DNA of 64,000 nt from the NCBI GenBank assembly GCA_041655765.1, contig JBBAEU010000003.1:62001-126000 (forward strand). The letters are read 5' to 3'. Positions 29,155 to 37,897 of the stretch are shown piece after piece. This DNA is from Brumimicrobium sp041655765. GTDB taxonomy: Bacteria > Bacteroidota > Bacteroidia > Flavobacteriales_D > Crocinitomicaceae. Within the stretch, counting starts at the first letter, position 1. The number at the start of each line of letters is the position of its first letter. The notes under the pieces were generated by a model. That model was not told the origin of the DNA, made no database searches, and was given only the letters and a program-made list of their open reading frames with translations. The position numbers and the translations under genes were made by a program.

Positions 29155-30843
29155 ATGGCAAGGGTTTTTATTTTCTCTTTGGTTTTATTGTCACTTATTA
29201 TATCTCATTATAATTTAGCTCAATGCGACACGGTTCGTTATCAAAATCCAATATGTGAAACATATACCACGTATGAAAATGTTAAATATGGTGAAGCCAC
29301 AGTTTGGAATATTCCATACAACAATACTGATTTATACATGAACGTTTACACACCAAACAACGACACTTTATCAAAACGTCCATTGATGATTTGGGTACAT
29401 TCGGGTGGATTTTTAAATGGCAACAAAGAGCATGATGACATAGTTGCTCTGTGTGATAGTTTTGTAAAACGTGGATACGTTACTGCAACGATTGATTATA
29501 GAAAAGGATTTAATCCAACCTCTTCAACCAGTGCCGAAAGAGCAGTTTATAGAGGAGTTCAGGATTTAAGGGCAGCCATTCGTTACCTTAAAGAGCATCA
29601 TATTACTTATGGAATTGATACAAATTACACATTTATTGGTGGTTCGAGTGCTGGAGCCTTTTCAACACTCCAGCTTGTTTATATGGAACAATACGAGGCA
29701 CCTCCCTCCATAGGAAGTGGAATTGGATATCCTGCTTTGGGATGTTTAGATTGTGAAGGGAATAATTATGTACACAATATGGATATTTCCGGCTATGTTG
29801 CGCTTTGGGGTGCAGTTGGTGATTCAAATTGGGTAAGTCCTCATGAAACTACACCAGGCTTACTTATTCATGGAACTACTGACGGAACCGTTCCGTATGG
29901 AGTCGGGCATCCATTCGGGGTTCCGACAACACCAATAACACATGGCACACGGAGTGTTGCTAATCAACTTAGTGCATTAAATATTCCTTATACGACTTAT
30001 ATCGTAGAAGGAGAAGGTCATGAATTTCATGGTGCATCAAATGGAACGTGGAATAATCCTCCAACTGCATATTATGACACGATTTTTAATTTAATCAATA
30101 CACATTATTCTGAAATATTAAGACAAGAAGTGCAGCCAATTATTGGAGATGACATCGTTTGTCCATTTGACACAATAATATACGAAATAAACATTCCAGT
30201 CGGATTCACATCTTGTTGGGAAGTAGATAACGCAACCATCATTGAGTCTAATAACAATCAAGTAAAAGTTGTCGTTGGAGAAACTAATCCGGTTTCTATT
30301 AAATCAAAACAGTATAGTGAAATAGCTGCGTACAATGGAACATCAATAAAAACAGTTGAAGTTTCGCAGATAGAAAATGTGAATTTTATATATTTTGATG
30401 ACAATTTAGAAGTTTCTTTTATTCTCCCAAACAACAACTATGTTGTTTATTATTGGGATTTTGGGGATGGTTCTTTTTCATCTGATGAAAACCCAATTCA
30501 CAATTATGGAGCGGCAGGAGAATATGAAGTAACACTAACCATTGAAACCATTAATGGCTGCATCTTTAGTAAAACAAAAGTCATCAATATTCAAACATCA
30601 GCTGTAAGTGAAGAAACATTTGAGTATAAAATATACCCAAATCCAGCAAGTGATGAAGTTCACATTTATACAAATAACAACATTCTTTCTATTGCACTAA
30701 CAGATTTGAATGGTCGTGTTGTTTTTGATGATGAAAGTATAAACACCAATCAAATTTTAATAAAACTAAATCAACTAGAAAAGGGAATTTATTTTTTGAA
30801 CTTTAATGGCGGAGAAGTCGTTGAAAAGATTGTTGTGAATTAA
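29155..30843 (+). CDS. T9SS-exported alpha/beta-hydrolase (esterase) with PKD domain
   Basis: The ATG at 29155 (562 aa) is preferred to the TTG at 29125; it places a signal peptide (about 2-22) at the start. The catalytic domain (about 25-320) has the oxyanion segment WVHSGGFLNG near 83, the nucleophile motif G-S-S-A-G with Ser165, DGTVPYG near 243 and a likely catalytic histidine in EGEGHEFHG. This is the carboxylesterase / BD-FAE fold. A PKD domain (about 425-490, YWDFGDGSFSSDENP) and a type A T9SS domain (about 493-562, YKIYPNPASDEV ... GIYFLNFNG) follow. It is probably a surface or released esterase acting on acylated polymers or lipids; the substrate is unknown. Its stop is 1 nt from the convergent radA stop. 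Confidence 0.87.
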   Translation: MARVFIFSLVLLSLIISHYNLAQCDTVRYQNPICETYTTYENVKYGEATVWNIPYNNTDLYMNVYTPNNDTLSKRPLMIWVHSGGFLNGNKEHDDIVALCDSFVKRGYVTATIDYRKGFNPTSSTSAERAVYRGVQDLRAAIRYLKEHHITYGIDTNYTFIGGSSAGAFSTLQLVYMEQYEAPPSIGSGIGYPALGCLDCEGNNYVHNMDISGYVALWGAVGDSNWVSPHETTPGLLIHGTTDGTVPYGVGHPFGVPTTPITHGTRSVANQLSALNIPYTTYIVEGEGHEFHGASNGTWNNPPTAYYDTIFNLINTHYSEILRQEVQPIIGDDIVCPFDTIIYEINIPVGFTSCWEVDNATIIESNNNQVKVVVGETNPVSIKSKQYSEIAAYNGTSIKTVEVSQIENVNFIYFDDNLEVSFILPNNNYVVYYWDFGDGSFSSDENPIHNYGAAGEYEVTLTIETINGCIFSKTKVINIQTSAVSEETFEYKIYPNPASDEVHIYTNNNILSIALTDLNGRVVFDDESINTNQILIKLNQLEKGIYFLNFNGGEVVEKIVVN

Positions 30844-30844
30844 C

Positions 30845-32209
30845 CTATCCAAATAATTCTTTAAGAACTTCTTCAATTCGGATACAACCAACAATCTCAA
30901 TTTTAAAGTTTTTTTGATTAATTCCTTTATTGTCTTTTGAAATAATTATTTTGTCAAAACCGAGTTTTTCTGCCTCAAAAATCCTTTGTTCGATACGATT
31001 TACGGGTCTTACTTCACCCGACAAACCAATTTCTGCTGAAAGACAAATATTTTTATCTATTGCAATATCAGCATTTGATGACAAGATGGCTGCTACAACA
31101 GCTAAATCAATGGCAGGGTCGTTGACTTTTATTCCGCCAGCAATATTTAAGAAAACATCTTTTGCTCCTAATTTGAATCCACATCTTTTTTCCATAACTG
31201 CCAAAAGCATATTCAACCTTCTTGCGTCAAAACCAGTTGTGCTTCGCTGTGGAGTTCCGTAAGCAGCTGTACTCACAAGTGCCTGCACTTCAATCAGCAT
31301 TGGTCGTATTCCCTCTAAAGTTGCAGCAATGGCGCTTCCAGATAATTTATCATGGTTGTCAGAAATTAGAATCTCTGATGGGTTTTCCACCTCTCTTAAA
31401 CCATTTCCTAACATTTCATAAATACCGAGCTCATTGGTAGAACCAAAACGATTTTTTATACTTCTTAATAAACGATAAGTATAATTTCTATCGCCTTCAA
31501 ATTGTATAACTGTGTCCACCATGTGTTCCAAAACCTTTGGCCCAGCAAGCGACCCCTCTTTTGTGATGTGTCCAATTAAAAACACAGGTGTTTCTGTTTG
31601 CTTTGCAAATCGCAACAATTGAGCTGTGCATTCTCTAATTTGGGAGATGCTGCCAGGAGAACTATCCAAGCATTCACTATGAAGTGTCTGAATAGAATCA
31701 ATAATCAACAATGTTGGGTCAATATTTTCTATATGTTTAAAAATTGTTTCCAGTTGGGTTTCTGTGAGGAGAAAACAATTTTCATTGAGTTTACCAATCC
31801 TACTGGCTCTCATTTTAATTTGCTGTTCACTTTCTTCTCCTGAAACATAAAGAATTTTATGGTTAACTTCTTGCATTGCTGTTTGGAGCATGAGTGTAGA
31901 TTTTCCAATCCCAGGTTCTCCACCAATCAGCACCAATGACCCAGGAACCAGTCCGCCACCAAGGACACGATTCAGTTCAGCATCTACAACTTGATGTCGT
32001 TGTTGCTTAATTTCTTCAACTTCATGAATTGCTTTTGGTTGAGAAATGCGTTTTGAGGCTTTAGAAAACACAGCGATATCATTTCCTTTTTGGCTTATTA
32101 TTTCTTCTACGAATGTATTCCATTCATTACAAGACGAGCATTTTCCTAGCCACTTAGGGGACTCATATCCACAATTTTGACAGAAATATGCTTTTTTAAC
32201 TTTAGCCAT
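30845..32209 (-). CDS. radA: DNA repair protein RadA
   Basis: The ATG at 32209 (454 aa) is chosen; the upstream ATG adds seven residues without homology. Order: four-cysteine zinc finger at the N-terminus (CQNC ... CSSC, residues about 10-30), ATPase core with Walker A GGEPGIGKST near 90-100, the RadA-specific KNRFG motif (SIKNRFGSTNELG, about 245), and a Lon-like C-terminal domain (about 280-454; NVAGGIKVNDPAIDLAV, with serine-free proteolytic core as usual). RadA promotes branch migration of recombination intermediates. Single gene with a TATCTTTG box 18 nt upstream. Confidence 0.95.
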   Translation of the reverse strand: MAKVKKAYFCQNCGYESPKWLGKCSSCNEWNTFVEEIISQKGNDIAVFSKASKRISQPKAIHEVEEIKQQRHQVVDAELNRVLGGGLVPGSLVLIGGEPGIGKSTLMLQTAMQEVNHKILYVSGEESEQQIKMRASRIGKLNENCFLLTETQLETIFKHIENIDPTLLIIDSIQTLHSECLDSSPGSISQIRECTAQLLRFAKQTETPVFLIGHITKEGSLAGPKVLEHMVDTVIQFEGDRNYTYRLLRSIKNRFGSTNELGIYEMLGNGLREVENPSEILISDNHDKLSGSAIAATLEGIRPMLIEVQALVSTAAYGTPQRSTTGFDARRLNMLLAVMEKRCGFKLGAKDVFLNIAGGIKVNDPAIDLAVVAAILSSNADIAIDKNICLSAEIGLSGEVRPVNRIEQRIFEAEKLGFDKIIISKDNKGINQKNFKIEIVGCIRIEEVLKELFG

Positions 32210-32227
32210 GATGATTTCTTGAATTTT

Positions 32228-32235
32228 CAAAGATA
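32228..32235 (-). promoter_or_regulatory. Promoter -7 box (TATCTTTG) of radA
   Basis: TAnnTTTG match ending 18 nt before the radA ATG; a TTG occurs upstream but at a shorter spacing (14 nt) than usual. Confidence 0.42.
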
Positions 32236-32297
32236 GTTAAAATATGATGCAATTTAATAGCCTTAATTATCATTTTTAATTCAAACATTTCTAAAAT

Positions 32298-32329
32298 TTT
32301 GGTTTTATATTAAAATTTGTTTAATTTTG
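32298..32329 (+). promoter_or_regulatory. Promoter (TTTG, ~20-nt spacer, TAATTTTG) of the small lipoprotein pair
   Basis: -33 TTTG at 32298-32301 and -7 TAATTTTG at 32322-32329, 33 nt before the ATG at 32363. Spacing and sequence fit the Bacteroidota consensus well. Confidence 0.5.
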
Positions 32330-32362
32330 TTTGTCTTATCTTTATTAATAAAACAAAAGATT

Positions 32363-32740
32363 ATGAAATCGTCAAAAAGTACATTTTTTATTTTTCTAGT
32401 TGTTCTTATGTTTGGATTTACCTCTTGTCAAGACAAAGATCCATCAATATTAAAGGTTTATGTACGAACAAATTCTCATGTATTGACTGAAGGTGCGATG
32501 GTTAGGATTGTTGGTGATAAATCAAAGGATACGCCTGAGTTTTTTGCTGAAAAAAAAACCAATGAATCAGGTGCCGCTCTGTTTAATTTAGATGATTTAT
32601 TTGATTCTTACGATAAAAAAGCGGATAAGGTTGCATATTTTACTGTATATGCTCGTGATACAGCGGCTGTTTATACAATTGATAAAGCAAGAGCTAAAGC
32701 AAATTTAACATCTACAACAACAATTATTTTAGAAGAATAG
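32363..32740 (+). CDS. Small lipoprotein, first of a tandem pair (125 aa)
   Basis: The ATG at 32363 gives a lipoprotein signal with a lipobox ending FGFTSC and acidic residues after the cysteine (QDKDPS). The mature part, about 105 residues, looks like a single transthyretin/CarboxypepD_reg-like beta-sandwich: KVYVRTNSHVLTEGAMVRIVGD, then TNESGAALFNLDDLFDSYD, then a final beta strand. It resembles the next gene in length, lipobox and strand order, so the two are probably old duplicates. Function unknown; such domains often mediate attachment or binding at the cell surface. Confidence 0.75.
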   Translation: MKSSKSTFFIFLVVLMFGFTSCQDKDPSILKVYVRTNSHVLTEGAMVRIVGDKSKDTPEFFAEKKTNESGAALFNLDDLFDSYDKKADKVAYFTVYARDTAAVYTIDKARAKANLTSTTTIILEE

Positions 32741-32787
32741 CAACTATTTTTGAACTATTACGTTTTTAAGATATAAAGACACTAAAA

Positions 32788-33168
32788 ATGAAAAAATACA
32801 TAGTAATATCAGGAATATTAACTTTTGCTTTTAGCTTATCATTATCGTTAGGCTCTTGTCGCAAAAAAGGAGATACAATTGTAAAAATAACTGTTCGTGA
32901 CACAGGAAACTATGTTGTTCCAGGTGCACAAGTAATTTTACGCGGTACTTCCACAACAACGCCAATTCAACCCGTTATTTTAAGAGACACAGCTGAAACA
33001 GATCCCTCAGGCATTGCTTATTTCAACTTCAATGATGAATATCAATTGGGCCAAGCTGGTTTTGCAGTTTTAGACATCGAAGCAAGGAAAAATGGACATT
33101 ACGGTTCTGGAGTAATCAAAGTTGTTGAAGAAGAAGAAAACACAAAGACTGTGTTTATCGTGCCATAG
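32788..33168 (+). CDS. Small lipoprotein, second of a tandem pair (126 aa)
   Basis: Lipoprotein signal ending LSLGSC, followed by basic RKKGD. The mature part again reads as one beta-sandwich domain: IVKITVRDTGNYVVPGAQVILRG, a T-D-P-S-G-I-A-Y-F-N-F-N-D turn, and a final KTVFIVP strand. It starts 47 nt after the first lipoprotein and is the same length. The paired Thr/Asn-x-Ser/Pro-Gly-x-Ala-x-F-N segments (NESGAALFN, DPSGIAYFN) support paralogy despite low identity. The basic residues after the cysteine contrast with the acidic ones in the partner, which could mean different final localisation. Function unknown. Confidence 0.75.
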   Translation: MKKYIVISGILTFAFSLSLSLGSCRKKGDTIVKITVRDTGNYVVPGAQVILRGTSTTTPIQPVILRDTAETDPSGIAYFNFNDEYQLGQAGFAVLDIEARKNGHYGSGVIKVVEEEENTKTVFIVP

Positions 33169-33247
33169 TCGCCTGCTCTCGATACAAATTGCTCACATCT
33201 CACAATTTTCATCTTTTCGTTATCACATCATGTGAATTGTATAGGAT

Positions 33248-35746
33248 TTAAAACCTAAACTTCATACTTCTTTCATCGAGAAGCGCAAAACTAACTTTAA
33301 ATGAACCTTTGGGTTTAATATGATTTCCGTGTGAATAAACACCATAGATTCCGATTCTTAGTCTGCGTTTTGCAAATTTAAAAATACGTTCTAATCCTCC
33401 GTAAATCTCATAATGAATCCAATTGTGTTCTGGAATATACAAAAAACCACCTCCTACAACGGATGTAATTCTTGTTCTTTTCATAAAAGGGATTTTATTG
33501 ATTAATGCCCCATTGAAATGATGGATGTAATGACTTTCAAAATACCAATCAAATGTTGGGAGCGTAGAATCTAGAGACTGGTATGAATATAAAGGATTTG
33601 AAAACAACAAAGGATCTCCCCGTCGATGATATTTAAAGTCTTCTGGTTTTACATTTTTAGCGTTAAGAAATTTCCCTGTATTTATACGATATTTAGATGT
33701 TCCAATTGTAGCAATATTAAATGTTTGGCTTAATCCCATCTCTATATAGTCATGATTTACCTCACTGCCGAATATTTCTGGTATTCCTTTCTCATATTCT
33801 ACATATAAAGTAGGCCATTTAGAGCCCAAAATCACTTTTCGTTTGGGTTCTCTCATGTATTTTTGCCCTGGTGTATATCGCAACATAAAATCGGCCACAA
33901 AAGCATTGTAAGGATTAAAGTCTGGAGGAGGGGCATTGTTTTCGAGTGGTTCATCAAGCCAATGGATAAACTTGGTGTCATCGGGTAAAGATTGGCGATA
34001 AATATAACTAAATGTGCTTTCCAAATACAGCCCGTTAAATATCTCAAAATCATGATAAACAGAGCCAAGTGTACGAACGATAAAGTTATCCCTCAATACC
34101 ATTTGTGTGATGGCATCATAAGATCGAATTAAATCATAATTATGCGACAAATTAACCCCAACCTTTCCTTGTCGAAAAGGATTGTATAGGTATCGAATAA
34201 TTGAAAATCCTTTTACATCCATATTTAAAACACCCAAATCAACACGTGTAAAAGCATTAAAAGTATGTTCGTTATCCCATTTTTTAAAAAACTCAAAGTC
34301 GGGACCAACCCTTGGACCTGCAATATAAATTGGCCGTATCATTCCAGCGATAGAGCTCAACGTCCACTGTGTTTTATTCTTACGATTTCTGTGGTCAACC
34401 CCAAACCACAACACCTTCCAAAATGTTACTTTATTAAAAGCGCGGTCAATAGAATCTAAATAACTTTCTTTGGTAAAAAGCATCTCGATACTATCCCTCT
34501 TCTTTATGAGCTCTTGTTCCTCAACTGTTAGAGGAGTAAGCCTTTTATCCGACCAATAAACAGAATCTCTATCATAAGCCTTTTCAGTAGTATAAGCCAA
34601 TTCATTACTAAAAAAATTTTTCTCAAATTGAGGATTAAAGTTATAGTTGTTGTAGTTTACGACAGTTGTTCCTTCAAATTTTTCCTTTCGATAGCTTACA
34701 CTATAATTCATGATTTGATTTTTCAGAACACTCATTGAATCTCCGTAAATCTCAAATTCTTGTTGAATAACAAATTCATCGTAAATAAATAAATTCCCTT
34801 TGGTGATTGTAAACTCTAGTTTTTTAACCAACCACGTGCTGTCTTCAATCCAAATAAAACCATTTATAGTTGATGCAGAAATATTTCTTGAAGTAATTTT
34901 AATTTTGTTCAAAGTAGGCCTTCCTTCAACGTCATTTTTTTCTACCAATTGGTATTTGTACGTCAATATTCCTGCAGTAGAAATTGGAGATTGAACAGGA
35001 GATTTAATTAAGTCTTCTAAGTTTATAATGTTCTGGAAAAAGTTAATGTTAGATTTTGCCGTCGTTGTGAAATACAGATACTTATCATCGCCTCTCTTTT
35101 TGTAGGCTGTTCTCACTTCTTTAATCTTGTTCGGTGGTTCATAGTTTCTTTGTAGTTGAACTTCCACCATATTCATATTTCCGATTTTGTCGAGTTGCTT
35201 TTGTTTTAACTCATCAACGTCATCGTACCGAGCATCACCATCTTCTTTCTTCTTTTTTCGTTTTTCAAGTCCTTTATCGGTTAAACTTTTATTGTCGGTT
35301 GCTCTTATATAAACATCACACTGATAAGGCGATTTATTATGGTCAATTTGGTGTTTAATTGCTACTGTTTTCAATACGATTTCTCGTCCAATATTTCTCC
35401 TTTTTACAGAGATTTCAAAATCATCAATATTTTTAATTTTTTCAGGGAACAGCTGCATGTTTAATTGTTGATTTACATCTGTAACCGCTAAATAATATTC
35501 TCTCGATTCATATCCGATTGCAGAAAAAATCAAATAATACTCTCCTGCTTCTAAGCGCATTATGTAGTTTCCCTCAACATCTGATATTGTTCTTAAATCT
35601 GGAAAATCCTTCACATAAATTTCAGCAAAAGGGATTGATAAATTGCTCTCGTGAACAATTTTACCTTCTATCACGTATTGAGTGTTCCCAATCAATGATG
35701 TTAAGACACAGAAGATTAGACACAAAAAATGTCGGTGTATTAACAT
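33248..35746 (-). CDS. DUF5686 outer-membrane protein with carboxypeptidase-like N-terminal domain
   Basis: The ATG at 35746 (832 aa) is chosen over a TTG eight codons upstream. A signal peptide (about 1-22) is followed by a CarboxypepD_reg-like domain (about 23-105: VIEGKIVHESNLSIPFAEIYV ... GNYIMRLEAGEYYLIFSAIGYESREY) and then the long DUF5686 region, which ends in beta-barrel-like strands and a final aromatic residue (SFALLDERSMKFRF), as expected for outer-membrane insertion. The family is widespread in Bacteroidota, sometimes called TonB-independent barrel proteins, with no proven function. It is monocistronic, with a TATATTTG box 21 nt upstream. Confidence 0.85.
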   Translation of the reverse strand: MLIHRHFLCLIFCVLTSLIGNTQYVIEGKIVHESNLSIPFAEIYVKDFPDLRTISDVEGNYIMRLEAGEYYLIFSAIGYESREYYLAVTDVNQQLNMQLFPEKIKNIDDFEISVKRRNIGREIVLKTVAIKHQIDHNKSPYQCDVYIRATDNKSLTDKGLEKRKKKKEDGDARYDDVDELKQKQLDKIGNMNMVEVQLQRNYEPPNKIKEVRTAYKKRGDDKYLYFTTTAKSNINFFQNIINLEDLIKSPVQSPISTAGILTYKYQLVEKNDVEGRPTLNKIKITSRNISASTINGFIWIEDSTWLVKKLEFTITKGNLFIYDEFVIQQEFEIYGDSMSVLKNQIMNYSVSYRKEKFEGTTVVNYNNYNFNPQFEKNFFSNELAYTTEKAYDRDSVYWSDKRLTPLTVEEQELIKKRDSIEMLFTKESYLDSIDRAFNKVTFWKVLWFGVDHRNRKNKTQWTLSSIAGMIRPIYIAGPRVGPDFEFFKKWDNEHTFNAFTRVDLGVLNMDVKGFSIIRYLYNPFRQGKVGVNLSHNYDLIRSYDAITQMVLRDNFIVRTLGSVYHDFEIFNGLYLESTFSYIYRQSLPDDTKFIHWLDEPLENNAPPPDFNPYNAFVADFMLRYTPGQKYMREPKRKVILGSKWPTLYVEYEKGIPEIFGSEVNHDYIEMGLSQTFNIATIGTSKYRINTGKFLNAKNVKPEDFKYHRRGDPLLFSNPLYSYQSLDSTLPTFDWYFESHYIHHFNGALINKIPFMKRTRITSVVGGGFLYIPEHNWIHYEIYGGLERIFKFAKRRLRIGIYGVYSHGNHIKPKGSFKVSFALLDERSMKFRF

Positions 35747-35767
35747 GGTTTTGTTTGATAGTTTTGT

Positions 35768-35775
35768 CAAATATA
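35768..35775 (-). promoter_or_regulatory. Promoter -7 box (TATATTTG) of the DUF5686 gene
   Basis: TAnnTTTG match ending 21 nt before the ATG at 35746; the -33 region has only a TTTTC sequence. Confidence 0.42.
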
Positions 35776-35828
35776 GCTTGAAAAAGCGAAAATCAGGAGA
35801 AAAAATAAGAGAATGGTATTTAACCGTC

Positions 35829-36047
35829 TTATTTCTTGTTTTTTTGATTCAAAAATTCTTGATGTTTTTTCATTCTTTTAATCATGAAATACCGCGCAAA
35901 AAAAGCTATGAACGATAGGAAAGAAAAGGCATAATACATTGCCCAACGATCAAATCCATCGGTAATACCTTTATAGGTTATATAAATCAGTGAGATTATC
36001 CCTATAGCCAACCAAAAAACCTGCATGAATTTATTATACGTTTCCAT
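35829..36047 (-). CDS. Small two-helix membrane protein after lptC (72 aa)
   Basis: Two hydrophobic helices (about 8-26 and 37-55) separated by a short loop, followed by a basic tail (MIKRMKKHQEFLNQKNKK). Its ATG overlaps the last base of the lptC stop codon, so it is the final member of the coaX-lptC operon and is very likely translated. I do not recognise a family. It may be a small inner-membrane accessory, but nothing beyond its position supports that. Confidence 0.7.
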   Translation of the reverse strand: METYNKFMQVFWLAIGIISLIYITYKGITDGFDRWAMYYAFSFLSFIAFFARYFMIKRMKKHQEFLNQKNKK

Positions 36048-36619
36048 TATTGTTTGTTTTTATCTTTATTTAAGTATATTGTTGCAGTTGGTTGATAAAA
36101 CTGTGCTGTATCAAAAGCTGGTGTTGTCCATGCACCCATTCCTGAAATAATCATGTCTGAAGAAGTAATAACCACCGATTTATTTGTATAGATAGAATCT
36201 TCTCCTTTGTTCCAAAACAATTCTTCAGTTTCTAACGTCCTATTATCGGCTAAATTAACAAGTTTTACGCTGTCTCTTACAACAATGTTTCCAGATTCAT
36301 TATCAATTTCTCCAAAAAGAGAGGTCAAAACCGAACCTGTTTCCCCCGATTCCGTATAAAAATTAACCCTCAAACCATCTTTAAATTTTGTTTTAGATTT
36401 CGGCTGAGAATATGTTTCTGCAATTGTGGCAAAAATTTCAAGTTGGGGCAAACCCGAATCTGTATAAACAATGTGTAGGTTTTTACTTGTTTCATCTGGG
36501 CTGTCAGGATTTACGTGAACTTTTTTTACTTTATCCAAATCGTTTTCGCACGAATAAAAGATTCCTGTTGTGATAATCACAACAGGAATCCAGAATAATT
36601 TATGTAGGGCTGATTTCAA
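36047..36619 (-). CDS. lptC: LPS export periplasmic protein LptC
   Basis: A 190-aa protein with an N-terminal hydrophobic segment ending in a lipobox-like IFYSC, then the LptC beta-jellyroll: DSGLPQLEIFATIAETYSQPKSKTKFKDGLRVNFY at about 50-85, DNESGNIVVRDSVKLVN and TLETEELFWNKGEDSIYTN, which are typical LptA/LptC repeats. LptC receives lipopolysaccharide from LptBFG and passes it to LptA. No ATG fits: the frame begins with TTG at 36619, 3 nt after the upstream stop, so a TTG start is likely. Bacteroidota LptC proteins are often lipoproteins, as here. Confidence 0.85.
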   Translation of the reverse strand: MKSALHKLFWIPVVIITTGIFYSCENDLDKVKKVHVNPDSPDETSKNLHIVYTDSGLPQLEIFATIAETYSQPKSKTKFKDGLRVNFYTESGETGSVLTSLFGEIDNESGNIVVRDSVKLVNLADNRTLETEELFWNKGEDSIYTNKSVVITSSDMIISGMGAWTTPAFDTAQFYQPTATIYLNKDKNKQ

Positions 36620-36622
36620 AAA

Positions 36623-37885
36623 TTAATATGTCTGAATTGTATAATTTTTATTCCAACATCCTAAAGTTACTGTATCTCCAACAGACTTTGATGCATTAAA
36701 TATATCAGAAGAAGTTGGGCATTGGGCTTTAAAAGAAGAAACCAACGATGTATTTCCAGATTTTTCAGCCAATTCAACAGCATAATAGTTGTTTGTTTTA
36801 CGCTCAAAAGTAGAAACCCCGCAGTCGTTCATTAATTTATTTACACTTCTTGCAGCAATTTCATATCCCTTTGCTGAGTTTTTACCGCTTACCGCAATTC
36901 CTGCATCGTGTGCTGCCCTATAGCTTCCTGAGTTATAATAAGCTAAAGCAATTTGGTACTCGATTTCACTTTTTTGATCTGCTGTTTCAGCCATATCTTT
37001 TGCACTTCTAAAAGTATTAATTGCATTCGAGGTTTTCCCTTGAGATAATTCAAATTTAGCTTTTGCAATGATAGCATCAACAGAAGGGTCGATAGCAATA
37101 ATCGTATCTACCAACATTGCGTATTCTTTACTGCTGGTACATTTTTTATCTTCTAATAATTCCATAAAGTTATTTACCATTGCTTTTTTCGCTTCAACAT
37201 CCTGTGGTAAGTTATGCATAAAAGAGTTGATTTCTGGTAAAAGAGATTCACAATCCGTTGCTACTCTACTCATTAGTCCATAAAGAAAATTAGTAATCTC
37301 AACACCCATCTCTCCTTTTGTTGCATAATCCATTAAAGGAAAATACTCAGTAATCATTCTTTGTTTATAAGCAGATTTTTCTTTTTCGTCTTGCTCTTGT
37401 ACCCAAAGATTATACAAGTTTAAATAGTATTGTTGTAAGTATCCTTTGTTTGAATTTTCTTTAGACGCATGAATTCCTACTTTGTAAGCATCATCAGCTT
37501 TTTTCATTGCCCCTGGTGTTCCTAACTTAAGATAGTTATATCCCAAATCATTTTGCCATTCTTCTTGTAGTCCGTGTGTTTTTTGAGCTGTTTCATAGAC
37601 CATGATTAACGTATCCAAATAAGCATTTTGAGCCTCTTCAGTTGTCGCATTTCTCATTGATTGCTTAATCGCGTAGATAAAAGGATTATAGAATTGCATA
37701 CCTAGTGTTCCACATTCATCTTGTGCTTTGTTGTAGAAATTAACAACTTTTTCATAATCTTTCACTTGGTATGCATTACCTGCAATAGCTTTAAACCTTG
37801 TACAATCATCATCCTGTGCGTATAAAAGACCCATACCAAAGATTAAGGCAAACGTTACTACAATTATTGAATTTATTGTTTTCAT
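36623..37885 (-). CDS. Exported TPR-like helical protein (420 aa)
   Basis: Signal peptide (about 1-23, ending LLYAQ) followed by helical sequence with tetratricopeptide character: NAYQVKDYEKVVNFYNKAQDECG near 33-55, ALAYYNSGSYRAAHDAGIAVSG near 310, and a C-terminal part ending in GCWNKNYTIQTY. Between the outer-membrane protein (12 nt upstream) and lptC (3 nt downstream). Proteins of this kind appear at the same position in many Flavobacteriia coaX-lptC operons. A periplasmic scaffold role is plausible; I cannot name a specific function. Confidence 0.72.
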   Translation of the reverse strand: MKTINSIIVVTFALIFGMGLLYAQDDDCTRFKAIAGNAYQVKDYEKVVNFYNKAQDECGTLGMQFYNPFIYAIKQSMRNATTEEAQNAYLDTLIMVYETAQKTHGLQEEWQNDLGYNYLKLGTPGAMKKADDAYKVGIHASKENSNKGYLQQYYLNLYNLWVQEQDEKEKSAYKQRMITEYFPLMDYATKGEMGVEITNFLYGLMSRVATDCESLLPEINSFMHNLPQDVEAKKAMVNNFMELLEDKKCTSSKEYAMLVDTIIAIDPSVDAIIAKAKFELSQGKTSNAINTFRSAKDMAETADQKSEIEYQIALAYYNSGSYRAAHDAGIAVSGKNSAKGYEIAARSVNKLMNDCGVSTFERKTNNYYAVELAEKSGNTSLVSSFKAQCPTSSDIFNASKSVGDTVTLGCWNKNYTIQTY

Positions 37886-37897
37886 ATTATTATTTTT

